Assembly: GCF_019633745.1 (NCBI RefSeq)
Contig: NZ_CP037968.1
Span: forward strand, 2,486,789-2,550,788
Source of the DNA: Methanofollis formosanus
GTDB taxonomy: Archaea > Halobacteriota > Methanomicrobia > Methanomicrobiales > Methanofollaceae
Direction: 5' to 3'
DNA length: 64,000 nt
Part shown: piece by piece, positions 26,018 to 34,951 of the stretch
How positions within the stretch are numbered: position 1 is the first letter of the stretch
Layout of the letters: each line of letters begins with the position of its first letter
Notes under the pieces: generated by a model
Seen by the model: the letters and a program-made list of their open reading frames with translations, nothing else
Databases searched by the model: none
What the model was told of the DNA's origin: nothing
Translations under genes and position numbers: made by a program

Positions 26018-27316
26018 TCAGTACACTCTCCGGTCAATCACTCTCTGTGCCTTCCCTTCAAAGCGCGGGAGGGCGCCCGGCGCCATCAGTTCGACCTGCG
26101 CGGCGACATTGAGGGAACTCTTGAGGGTGTGGGCCACCTTTGCCTTCATCTGCATCAGGTCGGTGATCTTGTCTGAGAAGGCCTCCGGGCTCATCTCCAC
26201 CCGCACGAGCATCGAGTCAAGGGCACCCTTCCGGTCCACCACGATCTGGAAGGCGCTCCCGACCACCTCGGGGATCTCCATAAGGGTGTGCTCGACCTGC
26301 GATGGGAAGACATTGATCCCGCGCACGATGAGCATATCGTCGACCCGCCCCTGGATGCGCATGATCCGCGGAGCGGTCCGGCCACAGGCACAGGGTTCGT
26401 CGTCCAGGACGGTCACGTCCCCGACGCGGTACCGGATCATCGGGAGGGCCTCCTTTTTCAGGACCGTCATCACCAGTTCGCCCTTCTCGCCTGCCGGGAG
26501 CGACTCGCCGGTCTCGGGATCAATGATCTCAGGGTATGCGAGGTCGCCCCATATATGGATCCCGTTCTGCTCGGTACACTCGGTGAACATCGGCCCGGAG
26601 AGTTCTGAGGTGCCGTAGATATCGTACACCCTGATCCCGAGGGAGTCCTGGAGCATCGTCCGCATCGCCTCGGACCAGGGCTCCGCGCCCAGCACCCCGA
26701 TCCGCAGGTCGGTGTCGTCCTTGATCGAGACGCCCATCCTCTCGGCCGTCTCGCCGATATGCACCAGATACGACGGCGTGCAGGCGATGGCCGTCACATG
26801 AAGGTCCTGCATCAACTCGATCTGCCGCTCGGTGTTGCCGGTGCTCGACGGGAGGACCGTCGCCCCGATCCGCTCGGCCCCATAATGCATCCCCAGGCCG
26901 CCGGTGAAGAGCCCGTAGCCGTAACTCACCTGCATCACGTCGCCGCGCCCCAGGCCGCACGCCGTCAGCGAACGTGCCAGGGACGCCGTCCAGTTCTCCA
27001 GGTCGTTTGCCGTGTAGCCGACGACGGTGGGCTTGCCGGTCGTCCCCGAGGAGACGTGATACCGTACGAGTTCGTCCTGCGTGGCGGTGAAGAGGTGGTC
27101 GGGATAGTTGTCGCGCAGGTCGTGCTTGTACATGAACGGGAGCCTGGTGACGTCGTCGAGCGTCCTGATATCGTCAGGATGTACGTTCGCCTCCCGCATC
27201 CGTGCATGGTAGAAATCGCTGAAACTGTACAGCCGGTAGACCAGCGTCTTGAGAAGGCGGTACTGGAGCCGCTTCAACTCCTCGACCGGCATCTCCTCTG
27301 TCCTGGGATCCCACAT
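26018..27316 (-). CDS. paaK: Phenylacetate-CoA ligase-like AMP-forming enzyme (copy 1)
   Basis: A 432-residue member of the PaaK branch of adenylate-forming enzymes. The phosphate-binding loop VSSGTTGKPTVVGYT lies near residue 88. YDIYGTSELSGP, and a C-terminal block RVDDMLIVRGINVFPSQVEH and PRFEGKAQRV follow. The enzyme activates an aryl acetate with ATP and CoA. In methanogens such ligases often feed arylacetates to aromatic amino acid synthesis via indolepyruvate oxidoreductase; no ior genes are present here. It lies 5 bp downstream of a paralogue and 2 bp before the ACT gene, so all three are one transcript. Confidence 0.9.
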   Translation of the reverse strand: MWDPRTEEMPVEELKRLQYRLLKTLVYRLYSFSDFYHARMREANVHPDDIRTLDDVTRLPFMYKHDLRDNYPDHLFTATQDELVRYHVSSGTTGKPTVVGYTANDLENWTASLARSLTACGLGRGDVMQVSYGYGLFTGGLGMHYGAERIGATVLPSSTGNTERQIELMQDLHVTAIACTPSYLVHIGETAERMGVSIKDDTDLRIGVLGAEPWSEAMRTMLQDSLGIRVYDIYGTSELSGPMFTECTEQNGIHIWGDLAYPEIIDPETGESLPAGEKGELVMTVLKKEALPMIRYRVGDVTVLDDEPCACGRTAPRIMRIQGRVDDMLIVRGINVFPSQVEHTLMEIPEVVGSAFQIVVDRKGALDSMLVRVEMSPEAFSDKITDLMQMKAKVAHTLKSSLNVAAQVELMAPGALPRFEGKAQRVIDRRVY

Positions 27317-27321
27317 CCTTC

Positions 27322-28614
27322 TTACCAGATCTCTCCCCTCCTGTCCACAACATGACGGGCCTTCCCCTCGAAGCGCGGGAGGGAACCCGGCTCAACGAGT
27401 CTCACCGTTGTCCTGAGGTTGAGGCTCTCCTTGATCGCCCCGGCCACCTTCCGCTGGAGGCCGGCAAGGTCGGCGAGTTCGCCGCTGAAACTTTCGCGGT
27501 TCATCTCCACCTCGATCGTCATCTCGTCAAGATGATTGATCCTGTCCACATATACCATGAACTGATCGCCGACCTCCGGGATGGAGAAGAGGGTGTGCTC
27601 GATCTGCGAGGGGAAGACGTTGATCCCCCTGATGACCAGCATGTCGTCGGCCCGCCCGGAGATCCGCGCGAGGCGCTTGCCCCGTCTGCACGGGCAGGCG
27701 TCCGGGATGATCCTGGTGATGTCGCCGGTCCGGTACCGCACGAGGGGCATCGCCTCTTTGACGAGCGGGGTGATGACGAGTTCGCCCTTCTCGCCATCGG
27801 GCAGACGTTCGCCGGTCTCGGGGTCGATGATCTCGGCGAAGTAGAAGTCGTGCCAGAGGTGGAGGCCGTCGTGCTCCGGGCACTCGAAGGCGGCGCCGGG
27901 GCCGTACATCTCGCTCATGCCGTACGAGTCGAAGGCCTCGACCCCGAGCCTGGTCTCGAGTTCTTTTCTCAGGTTCTCAGACCAGGGCTCGGCGCCGAAG
28001 ATCCCGATCCGCAGGGAGTCCAGGGACGCGCCCATCTCCTCGGCCACCTCGGCGAGGTGCATCCCATAACTCGGGGTGCAGTGGATCGCCGTGACGCCGA
28101 AGTCGTCGATCATCTCGATCTGCCGCCTGGTGTTGCCGGTGGCGCTCGGGATCACCGTGGCCCCGATCTTCTCCCCTCCGTAGTGGAAGCCGAGGCCGCC
28201 GGTGAAGAGGCCGTAGTTCACAGCGTTCTGGAAGACGTCCTCGTCGGTGAGGCCGATCATGGTGAGGTTGCGGGCGATGAGCTCTGACCAGTTGTCCAGG
28301 TCCTGCCTGGTATACCCGACGACCGTCGGTTTCCCGGTCGTCCCGGAGGTGGTGTGGATCCGCACCACCTGTTTCATGGGGACGGCGATGTTGCCGAAGG
28401 GGTAGCCGTCCCTGAGTTCTTTCTTGGTGGTGAACGGGATCTTTTCGATGTCGTCGAGGTGCTGAATGTCGGCAGGGGTGACGCCGGCATCCCTGAACTT
28501 CTTCTGATAGAACTCGACATTCTGGACGTGGTTCACCGTCCACTTCAGCCTGGAGAGCTGCAGCGCTTCGAGGTCGGTCTGGGAGATCGTCTCCATTTCT
28601 TTGTTCCAGAACAT
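27322..28614 (-). CDS. paaK: Phenylacetate-CoA ligase-like AMP-forming enzyme (copy 2)
   Basis: About 430 residues from ATG 28614 (MFWNKEMETISQ), preceded by AGAGGATAGGG. The frame is open further upstream, but that extension is low-complexity intergenic sequence. Same family and layout as the downstream copy: TTSGTTGKPTVVGYT, FDSYGMSEMYGPG, and RADDMLVIRGINVFPSQIEH. The pair are clearly paralogues but diverged, and may activate different aryl acids (for example phenylacetate and indoleacetate). This is the first gene of the paaK-paaK-ACT transcript, and it starts next to repeat array 2. Confidence 0.9.
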   Translation of the reverse strand: MFWNKEMETISQTDLEALQLSRLKWTVNHVQNVEFYQKKFRDAGVTPADIQHLDDIEKIPFTTKKELRDGYPFGNIAVPMKQVVRIHTTSGTTGKPTVVGYTRQDLDNWSELIARNLTMIGLTDEDVFQNAVNYGLFTGGLGFHYGGEKIGATVIPSATGNTRRQIEMIDDFGVTAIHCTPSYGMHLAEVAEEMGASLDSLRIGIFGAEPWSENLRKELETRLGVEAFDSYGMSEMYGPGAAFECPEHDGLHLWHDFYFAEIIDPETGERLPDGEKGELVITPLVKEAMPLVRYRTGDITRIIPDACPCRRGKRLARISGRADDMLVIRGINVFPSQIEHTLFSIPEVGDQFMVYVDRINHLDEMTIEVEMNRESFSGELADLAGLQRKVAGAIKESLNLRTTVRLVEPGSLPRFEGKARHVVDRRGEIW

Positions 28615-28814
28615 GTGTACCCTATCCTCTGCCAGGCGGCCGCTCCGCCCTGAGATGGTATGAAAAATGTTGGTCGTCGGGCCCCAATAACCTTGCCATG
28701 GCGTGACGTGGCATGCCGCCTCGGGGTGCGGGTGTCGGGTCGTCACCCGGTATGCTCTTCAATCGCTCCGGTGGTTGCACGGTCGTAGGAATTGCCGGAA
28801 GTGATCGTAAAAAC

Positions 28815-30415
28815 GCGTGATGCCGTCCCTGCCTATCCTCACGCGAGACGGCAGAACAGATCGTGCGAGGGGTGGCGGCCTGTTCTGATCATCACGCTTT
28901 CATGTTGTCATGACCCCGAAGATTGACCCCGGACGGGAGAGGGCCGATCTTTTTTCAGAGGAGCACACCACCCATCGCCGCCCCCCCGCCTATCTTCATG
29001 CGAGACGACAGAAAAGATTCTACGATGTGGGCGGCACGTCTGATCGTCGAATCTTTCCCCGTTGTCATGACCCTGGCAGGGAGAGCACCGATCGATTCTC
29101 AGCAGGAACATGCGTGATGCCGCCTCCGCCCCATCCTCGCGCGAGACGACAGGGAAAATTCGATGATCAGGGACGGCACATTCTGATCATCACGCTGTCC
29201 TGTTGTCATGACCCCGAAGATAGAACCAGTAAAGAGGAGGGCCGATCTTTTTTGGAGGGATCACGCGCCGTGCCGTTCCCCGCCCTATCTTTTCGCGAAA
29301 TGGCGGAACAGATCCGAAGATGAGGGGGACGGCACGTTCTGATCATCGTACCTTTCCTGTCGGCATGACTCCGAAGATAGAACCTGGCCCAGAAAGGGGC
29401 GATCCCTTTCCAGCGGGATCACGCGCTCCGTCCCGTCCCCTGCCCTATCTTCACGCGAGATTGCGGGAAAGATCGATGATGAGGGGGACGGCATGTGGTG
29501 ATCATCACACTTTCCCGTTGTCATGACCCCGAAGATTGACCTCGAACGGGAGAGAGCCGATCATTATTCCGCAGAGGAGCACGCCGCTCCGTGCCGTCCC
29601 CCACCCTATCCTCTCGCGAGATTGCGGGAAAGATCTGATGATGAGGGGGACGGCACGTTCGGATCGTCACACCGCCCTGCCGTCATGATCCCGAGGATAG
29701 AACCAGAACTGGAGCGGGCCAATCTCTTCTCAACAGGATCACGCGCTCGTGCCGCCCCCCGTCCTATCCTCTCGCGAGATGGCAGAACAGATTCGATGAT
29801 CAGGGGCGGCACATTCTGATCATCACGCTGTCCCGTTTTCATAACCCCGAAGATAGAACCAGTAAAGAGGAGGGCCTATCTTTTTTGGAGGGATCACGCG
29901 CCGCGCCTTTCCCCGCCCTATCTTCACGCGAGATTGCGGGAAAGATCTGATGATGAGGGGGCGGCATGTTCTGATCAGCATGCCGTCTTGTTATCATGAC
30001 CCCGAAGATTGACCTCGAACGGGAGAGAGCCGATCATTATTCCGCAGAGGAGCACACCGCTCCGTGCCGTCCCCCGCCCTATCCTCTCGCGAGATGGCAG
30101 AACAGATTCGATGATCAGGGGCGGCACATTCTGATCATCACGCTGTCCCGTTTTCATAACCCCGAAGATAGAACCAGTAAAGAGGAGGGCCTATCTTTTT
30201 TGGAAGGGATCACGCGCCGTGCCGTCCCCCACCCTATCTTTTCGCGAAATGGCAGAACAGATCTGGTGAAGGTGGGACGGCACATCGATCACCCCACCTG
30301 TCCTGTCGTCGCGACCCCGAAGATAGAACCTGGCCCAGAAAGGGGGGATCCCGGCGCGAGACGTCGGTGAGGGTTCTGCAAGAGGGGCGGCACGTCTGTT
30401 CATCACGCCTTCGCA
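28815..30415. repeat. Tandem array 2: about ten ~155-bp units of alternating B and C
   Basis: B cores (CTATCTTC/TCGCGAGAT and variants) lie at about 28833, 28990, 29131, 29285, 29445, 29606, 29764, 29918, 30079 and 30234, spacing 141-161 bp. Each B has inverted ends (GTGCCGTCCCC / GGGGACGGCAC). Between them is a second segment with TCCCGTT / AACGGGA arms around CATGACCCCGAAGAT, then a GGATCACGCG box. Some neighbouring units are nearly identical over the full period (for example about 29520-29680 and 29995-30130). The last partial unit ends near 30395. No gene is supported between 28615 and 30456; short frames here are by-products of the repeat. Confidence 0.9.
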
Positions 30416-30456
30416 CTCAATCGTGTCGACGGGCGCCACCCCTCTCGTTAGCGATT

Positions 30457-31368
30457 TCAGGGACGCCCTCTCCTCACCCTGGGATCCCCGGCCGCAAGGG
30501 CGAGGGCACGGGCGCGGAGGGCGCTCTGCTCCTTGTCCTTCACCTCGAGCATCAGGTCGAAGTCGTGGGGACGAGAGGCCGCGAGGAAGGCGGCGAAGTG
30601 CGTGGGGTCGAGGGCGGCGGCGTGCCGGCCGCGCCGCGCCCCGGGTGCCTGGGAGGAGTAGTCGACCATCAGGGGCCCGTCGTCAAGGGGGTCCCAGGTT
30701 GCTGCGCAGGCCGCGAGCGCCCCGGCCGCGTCCTCCCCGGAAGAGTTGCACTCGTGATGGAAGACGTCGAAGACGACCGGCACCCCGCAGGCCCGGTGGA
30801 GGGCGAGGCAGTCTCTCACGGTGTACAGCCGGTCGTCGTTCTCGACGACGAGCCGCCGCCCGACCGCGCCGGGCAGCGTGCGGTAGCGCTCGACAAACCG
30901 CTCCATCGCCGCCTCCCGGTCACCGTAGACCCCGCCGACATGGACCTGGACCTTTGCGGTGGTGTCCAGCCCCATCGCGTCGAGGGCCGCCGCGTGGTAC
31001 GCCAGTTCGGCGACGCTCCTCTCCCGGACCCCCTCGTCGGGAGAGTTGATGAGCGTGAACTGGTCCGGGTGCATCGAGACTCGCATCCCGTTCTCCCGCA
31101 CCACCGCCCCGATCCCGGCGAACTCCTCCGCGAAGATACCGGGCCAGTCGAGGATGTTCACCGGGTGGGAGGCGAAGGGAACGAGGTCTGAGGTGACCCT
31201 GAAGAAGAGGAGTTCGTGCGCCGCGTTGTACGCGAGGATCCTGGAGAGACAGGAAAGGTTCTCTGCGACTGTGGAGAGGAACCGCTCCTCGCTCCAGGAC
31301 TTCAGCCTGAACGTCCGGGCCGAGGTGCAGCCGATGCCGGTGTTCATGCACGGGTACCCGATCCGCAT
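30457..31368 (-). CDS. uvsE: UV damage endonuclease UvsE/UVDE
   Basis: About 303 residues from ATG 31368, with an in-frame GTG directly before it. UVDE is a TIM-barrel nuclease that nicks 5' of UV photoproducts. Counting from that GTG, the expected metal ligands are in place by comparison with the Thermus enzyme: His69 (FASHP), His101 (MHPDQF), His144 (VQVHVGG), Glu177 (VVENDD), Asp202 with His205/206 (FDVFHHE) and Glu276 (LMLEVKDKE). Length is standard. It lies 41 bp downstream of a diverged paralogue and ends beside repeat array 2. A DNA-repair role is well supported. Confidence 0.93.
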   Translation of the reverse strand: MRIGYPCMNTGIGCTSARTFRLKSWSEERFLSTVAENLSCLSRILAYNAAHELLFFRVTSDLVPFASHPVNILDWPGIFAEEFAGIGAVVRENGMRVSMHPDQFTLINSPDEGVRERSVAELAYHAAALDAMGLDTTAKVQVHVGGVYGDREAAMERFVERYRTLPGAVGRRLVVENDDRLYTVRDCLALHRACGVPVVFDVFHHECNSSGEDAAGALAACAATWDPLDDGPLMVDYSSQAPGARRGRHAAALDPTHFAAFLAASRPHDFDLMLEVKDKEQSALRARALALAAGDPRVRRGRP

Positions 31369-31409
31369 CACGGCAGATGGGCAGGTGCGCTCATAACCCT
31401 TTCCCGCGG

Positions 31410-32255
31410 TCAGTGGCGGACCGTCATCAGTGGCGCCCCCCTGAGCCGCAGGTCGTCCCGCGCTACCCGGCGTGCGGTGAGGGCCGACCGCTCCCTGTCC
31501 TTGAAGAGGAGCATGACGTCGATCTCCCGCGCCGCCGGGGCGGTGGCCGCAAGAAAAGATCTGAACGCCGCAGGGTCGACCGACTGGGGGTGCGGGACGC
31601 CCGGGTCAAGGGAACCGTAGAAGACGATCGGCGCGCCGTCGCCGCTCTTCCAGGTGAGGGCACACTCCCGGACGCCCTCGCCGGGGTCTCCGCCGGCCTG
31701 GTGGTGGTCGTAGGCCACCGGCACCCCGCAGGCCTGGCCAACGGCACAGCAGTCCCCGACTGTGTGGATGCGGTCGTTCCTGATGACAAGCCGCCGGGTC
31801 ACCGCTTCGGGGAGGGCGTCATATTCCCGGCAGAACGATGCGGCAACACTCTCTGCCTCCCCTCTGCCGTTGATCCTGACCGGGATCTTTGCCGTCGTGT
31901 CAAGACCCATGGCGTCGAGAAGGGAGGCGAGATGCGCCAGATCCGCGGCCCGCCGCTCCGCGGCGAGGGCGGCCCTGGCCGGGCAGGCCGCGATCCGCAT
32001 GCCTTTCTCCTTCACATAGGCCCCGATGGCCGCGAGGCACTCCGAGTATTCAACGACAAGGTCGGGTAAGGTCTGGTGCGGGATGAGCCGCGGACTGATC
32101 GCGAAGAAGGAAAGGCCCGCCTTTTCATTGAACTCGAGGGTTCTCGCCAGGCAGGCAAGATTCTCGACGGCAATCGCCTCCGCCTCCTCCTTTGAGAACA
32201 GGTCTTTTATGGGTCCGATGGTAAGGTTGGCACAGGGGTACCCGATCTTCATCAT
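31410..32255 (-). CDS. Degenerate UVDE paralogue, metal site largely lost
   Basis: A 281-residue protein homologous along its length to the adjacent UvsE: both begin MMxIGYPC, and both have DAMGLDTTAK and a KDxExSAL block near the end. Aligning the two by eye, His69 becomes Leu63, His101 becomes Cys91 (RIAACPARA), His144 becomes Arg127, Glu177 becomes Arg159 (LVIRNDR) and Glu276 becomes Leu250. Asp183-His-His is kept. The frame is intact, so it is probably a pseudoenzyme with a structural or DNA-binding role rather than a dead gene. It overlaps the upstream small gene by 4 bp (ATGA). Confidence 0.85.
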   Translation of the reverse strand: MMKIGYPCANLTIGPIKDLFSKEEAEAIAVENLACLARTLEFNEKAGLSFFAISPRLIPHQTLPDLVVEYSECLAAIGAYVKEKGMRIAACPARAALAAERRAADLAHLASLLDAMGLDTTAKIPVRINGRGEAESVAASFCREYDALPEAVTRRLVIRNDRIHTVGDCCAVGQACGVPVAYDHHQAGGDPGEGVRECALTWKSGDGAPIVFYGSLDPGVPHPQSVDPAAFRSFLAATAPAAREIDVMLLFKDRERSALTARRVARDDLRLRGAPLMTVRH

Positions 32256-32614
32256 CGTCGCTCCTCTCTCGGTCCTTCGGCCTGTCTCCGTGAAGAAATA
32301 TGGTCTGCAATGATCTCTCTGAGCGGAACACGGGAAAATCTGCGTTTTCTGCTCGTCTCTCTCGCATGGTTGGCCCTCCCTTTTGCAAGGGCGATGCTGA
32401 GATATCTCTGCAGTTGCTTGATGTCCTTTTCAAGGTCTCCAGTTTCTTCTCCGGTGATCCCTGCCTGAATCTTGAAGAGATAGAGATCGGTTTCGAGATC
32501 TTTCTGGATATGAGCGGCCAGATCCTCCGATATCGCTATTGTTTTGTATTCCCGGCATCTCTCAAGCCAGTTCGATGAAAAAGTCTCGAACCGTGATTCA
32601 ATAGACTGGACCAT
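32252..32614 (-). CDS. Small charged hypothetical protein upstream of UVDE pair
   Basis: About 120 residues from ATG 32614, preceded by GGGGAG at a 5-base distance; an in-frame GTG at 32620 is less likely. The protein is hydrophilic and mostly helical, with TDLYLFKIQAGITGEETGDL and a strongly basic tail (ARETSRKRRFSRVPLRE). I recognise no family. Its stop overlaps the start of the UVDE paralogue, so the three genes form one operon and this protein may take part in the same DNA-repair function. An AT-rich divergent promoter region (32625-32680) lies upstream. Confidence 0.65.
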   Translation of the reverse strand: MVQSIESRFETFSSNWLERCREYKTIAISEDLAAHIQKDLETDLYLFKIQAGITGEETGDLEKDIKQLQRYLSIALAKGRANHARETSRKRRFSRVPLREIIADHISSRRQAEGPREERR

Positions 32615-32859
32615 CCGCACTCCCCATATAGATTAATAAATTTTTGAGGTACTATTTGTAGTTTTATATGTATGACGGATATATCCCTCCCCCTCTGTCG
32701 TCTCTTTTCGATCTCATGGATCCCCGCTCTGTGGTCCCGGTCTCGTGGCCTCTTTTTCTCCGACTGATACCCTTAATACTCCCCGGAAAAAAACAGATAT
32801 AGCGATTTCACCCGGACGGCTTCCACGTGTCCGGGTGCCTGTACCCGGGATAGGTTACC

Positions 32860-34395
32860 ATGAGCGATTCACAGATCAGTTTTGATGAGGCAAAACTCAC
32901 CAAATACCAGGAGCTCCAGGAGGCCGGGCTCCCCATGTACCCGGCCCAATTCGAGCGAGAGGTGACCCTGGCGGAGGTCAGGGAGCGGTACGTCGAGATC
33001 GGCCACGACCCGAGCGAGGATGAGGTCACGACTGCCGGGCGGATCTACAGCGTCCGCCGTCACGGGAAGACCATCTTCATCGATATCGGCGACGAGTCCG
33101 CGAGGCTCCAGCTCTATGTCAGGAAAAACGACATCGGCGACGAACCCTTCGATGCGTTCAAGAAGTTCGTCGATGCCGGCGATATCATCGGGGTCACCGG
33201 CCGGGTATTCAGGACCAAGATGGGCGAGATCACGATCTGGGTCAGCACCTACCAGCTCCTGACCAAATCGGTCTGCGCCATGCCCGAGAAGTTCCACGGG
33301 CTCAAGAACACCGAGATGCGCTACCGTCACCGTTACCTCGACCTGATCATGAACGCCGAGACCAGGGAGACGTTCAGGCTGAGGAGCAGGGCCATCGCCG
33401 AACTGCGCAATTTCCTCAACTCCCGCGACTTCCTGGAGTTCGAGACCCCCACGCTCCAGCCGGTCTACGGCGGCGCCAACGCCCGGCCCTTCATGACCTA
33501 CCACAACGCCCTTGAGCAGAAACTCTTCCTGCGGATCGCCCCCGAACTCTACCTCAAGCGGCTCGTCGTCGGCGGGTTCGAGAAGGTCTACGAGATCGCG
33601 AAGAACTTCCGGAACGAGGACATCGACACCCATCACAACCCCGAGTTCTCGATGGTCGAGATCTACGCCGCCTACCACGACTACCAGGACATGATGAACC
33701 TCACCGAGGAGATCGCCACCCACCTGGTCATCGGCACCCTCGGCACCTCGACGGTCACCTTCGAAGGGAAGGAGATCTCCTTTGAGCGACCCTGGCGGCG
33801 GCTCACGATGGAGGACGCGGTGAAGGAGTACGGTGGGATCGACGTCTTCGCCACGCCGGTGGAGGAACTCGCGGCCATCGCCGAGAAGGAAGACATGGAG
33901 AAGCGCGAGGCGGCGCAGACCCACGGCGACTACCTTGCGCTCTTCTTCGAGCACTTCTGCGAGGAGAAACTCGTCCAGCCGACCTTCATCTACGACTTCC
34001 CGATCGAGAACTCGCCGCTCGCCAAGCGTCACCGTTCCAAGCCCGGCTTTACCGAGCGTTTCGAGCTCTTCGTGAACGGCATGGAGCTTGCAAACGGGTT
34101 CTCCGAGCTGAACGATCCCCTCGACCAGAAGGAACGTTTCGAGGCGCAGGACCTGAAGCGCCGCCTCGGCGACCTCGAGGCGCAGATGATCGACTACGAC
34201 TTCATCAACGCCCTCGGCTACGGCATGCCCCCGACCGGCGGGGTCGGGATCGGGATCGACCGGCTGATCATGCTCATCACCGGCAACGACTCCATCAAGG
34301 AGGTCATCCTCTTCCCGTCGATGCGGAGGCTCTCGCAGGACGGCGACGGTGACGATGACGATGACGAACCTGCCGGGGAAGAGAAGCAGGAATAA
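32860..34395 (+). CDS. lysS: Lysyl-tRNA synthetase, class II
   Basis: A 511-residue class II LysRS. An N-terminal OB-fold anticodon-binding domain (VTTAGRIYSVRRHGKTIFID) precedes the catalytic core. Motif 2 region is FEKVYEIAKNFRNEDIDTHH and motif 3 is GVGIGIDRLIMLITGNDSIK. It charges tRNA-Lys. Many archaea use the unrelated class I enzyme, so this is the bacterial-type form, which is nevertheless known in several methanogens. The C-terminus carries an acidic tail (DGDGDDDDDEPAGEE). The ATG at 32860 follows GGATAGGTTACC. Confidence 0.96.
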   Translation: MSDSQISFDEAKLTKYQELQEAGLPMYPAQFEREVTLAEVRERYVEIGHDPSEDEVTTAGRIYSVRRHGKTIFIDIGDESARLQLYVRKNDIGDEPFDAFKKFVDAGDIIGVTGRVFRTKMGEITIWVSTYQLLTKSVCAMPEKFHGLKNTEMRYRHRYLDLIMNAETRETFRLRSRAIAELRNFLNSRDFLEFETPTLQPVYGGANARPFMTYHNALEQKLFLRIAPELYLKRLVVGGFEKVYEIAKNFRNEDIDTHHNPEFSMVEIYAAYHDYQDMMNLTEEIATHLVIGTLGTSTVTFEGKEISFERPWRRLTMEDAVKEYGGIDVFATPVEELAAIAEKEDMEKREAAQTHGDYLALFFEHFCEEKLVQPTFIYDFPIENSPLAKRHRSKPGFTERFELFVNGMELANGFSELNDPLDQKERFEAQDLKRRLGDLEAQMIDYDFINALGYGMPPTGGVGIGIDRLIMLITGNDSIKEVILFPSMRRLSQDGDGDDDDDEPAGEEKQE

Positions 34396-34429
34396 ATCTC
34401 TTTTTTCATTTTGACCCGGTCCGGTCCTT

Positions 34430-34640
34430 CTCGAATCGGGCATGAGCCGAGAGTATCCCGCAGACGTACTGCATGAGCATATCCCAGAACTCTCGCCCCA
34501 CCCTCCGAAGATGATAGAGAGAGTACGGTGTCGATCAAGAGTTTGTTGCCGCCCTGCCTCTATCTTCGTCGTGGGGGGTCTCCCCCCGGCGGACGAGAGC
34601 AAGGAAACACTCATGTATTCTCTCTCTGGGCGGTGCGTCG
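34430..34640 (+). repeat. Partial module A and module B subtype
   Basis: A partial module A (CTCGAATCGGGCATGAGCC, about 34431-34450) lies 35 bases beyond the lysS stop. A B element of the 22282 subtype follows (34547-34634): GCCGCCCTGCCTCTATCTTC, hairpin GGGGGGTCTCCCCCC, then GAGAGCAAGGAAACAC and CTCTCTGGGCGGTGCG. The rest of gap 34396-34951 is GC-rich leader sequence for arcC with no gene seen. Confidence 0.7.
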
Positions 34641-34951
34641 GGTTGTCCACTACCATCAATCGCGCCGATTTCCGGCCGATCCACACGCCCCTCAGGCCAC
34701 TGTTTCGGAGGCACCCGACGTTTGATATCTCCCCCACTCATACGGGCCGGCAGGGGCCGGATAGGCTCTCTGATTTACCCTTCCTTTTGTACAAAAACCC
34801 CATTCTGCCGACATCCCTCGATCTCCCCTATCCGGGCAGGGATCGGGTCGTCCATTCCCGGATCCAGGGCGAATCCGGGCGTATTTCTATCCAGACGGGC
34901 GCGCCCCCCGACCGGAAGGTCTATTCCATCCCCCCTCAGAGGGGAGGGGAG

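Noticed and set aside
28910-30370. Several short frames of 60-137 codons inside array 2
   Set aside because: Their peptides repeat in step with the DNA period, shift frame between units and lack family features or consistent ribosome-binding sites.
28815-30415. CRISPR array near a cas1 gene
   Set aside because: Repeat units are about 155 bp and the sequence between palindromes is itself repeated; there are no short identical repeats with unique spacers. The Cas1-like gene is 7 kb away with no other cas genes.
32869-34737. A 622-codon frame antisense to lysS
   Set aside because: It is a high-GC shadow of a confidently identified gene, rich in Asp, Glu, Val and Arg with no recognisable domain. 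The same reasoning applies to the long antisense frames over cobN, the DUF3344 genes and the helical-repeat gene.
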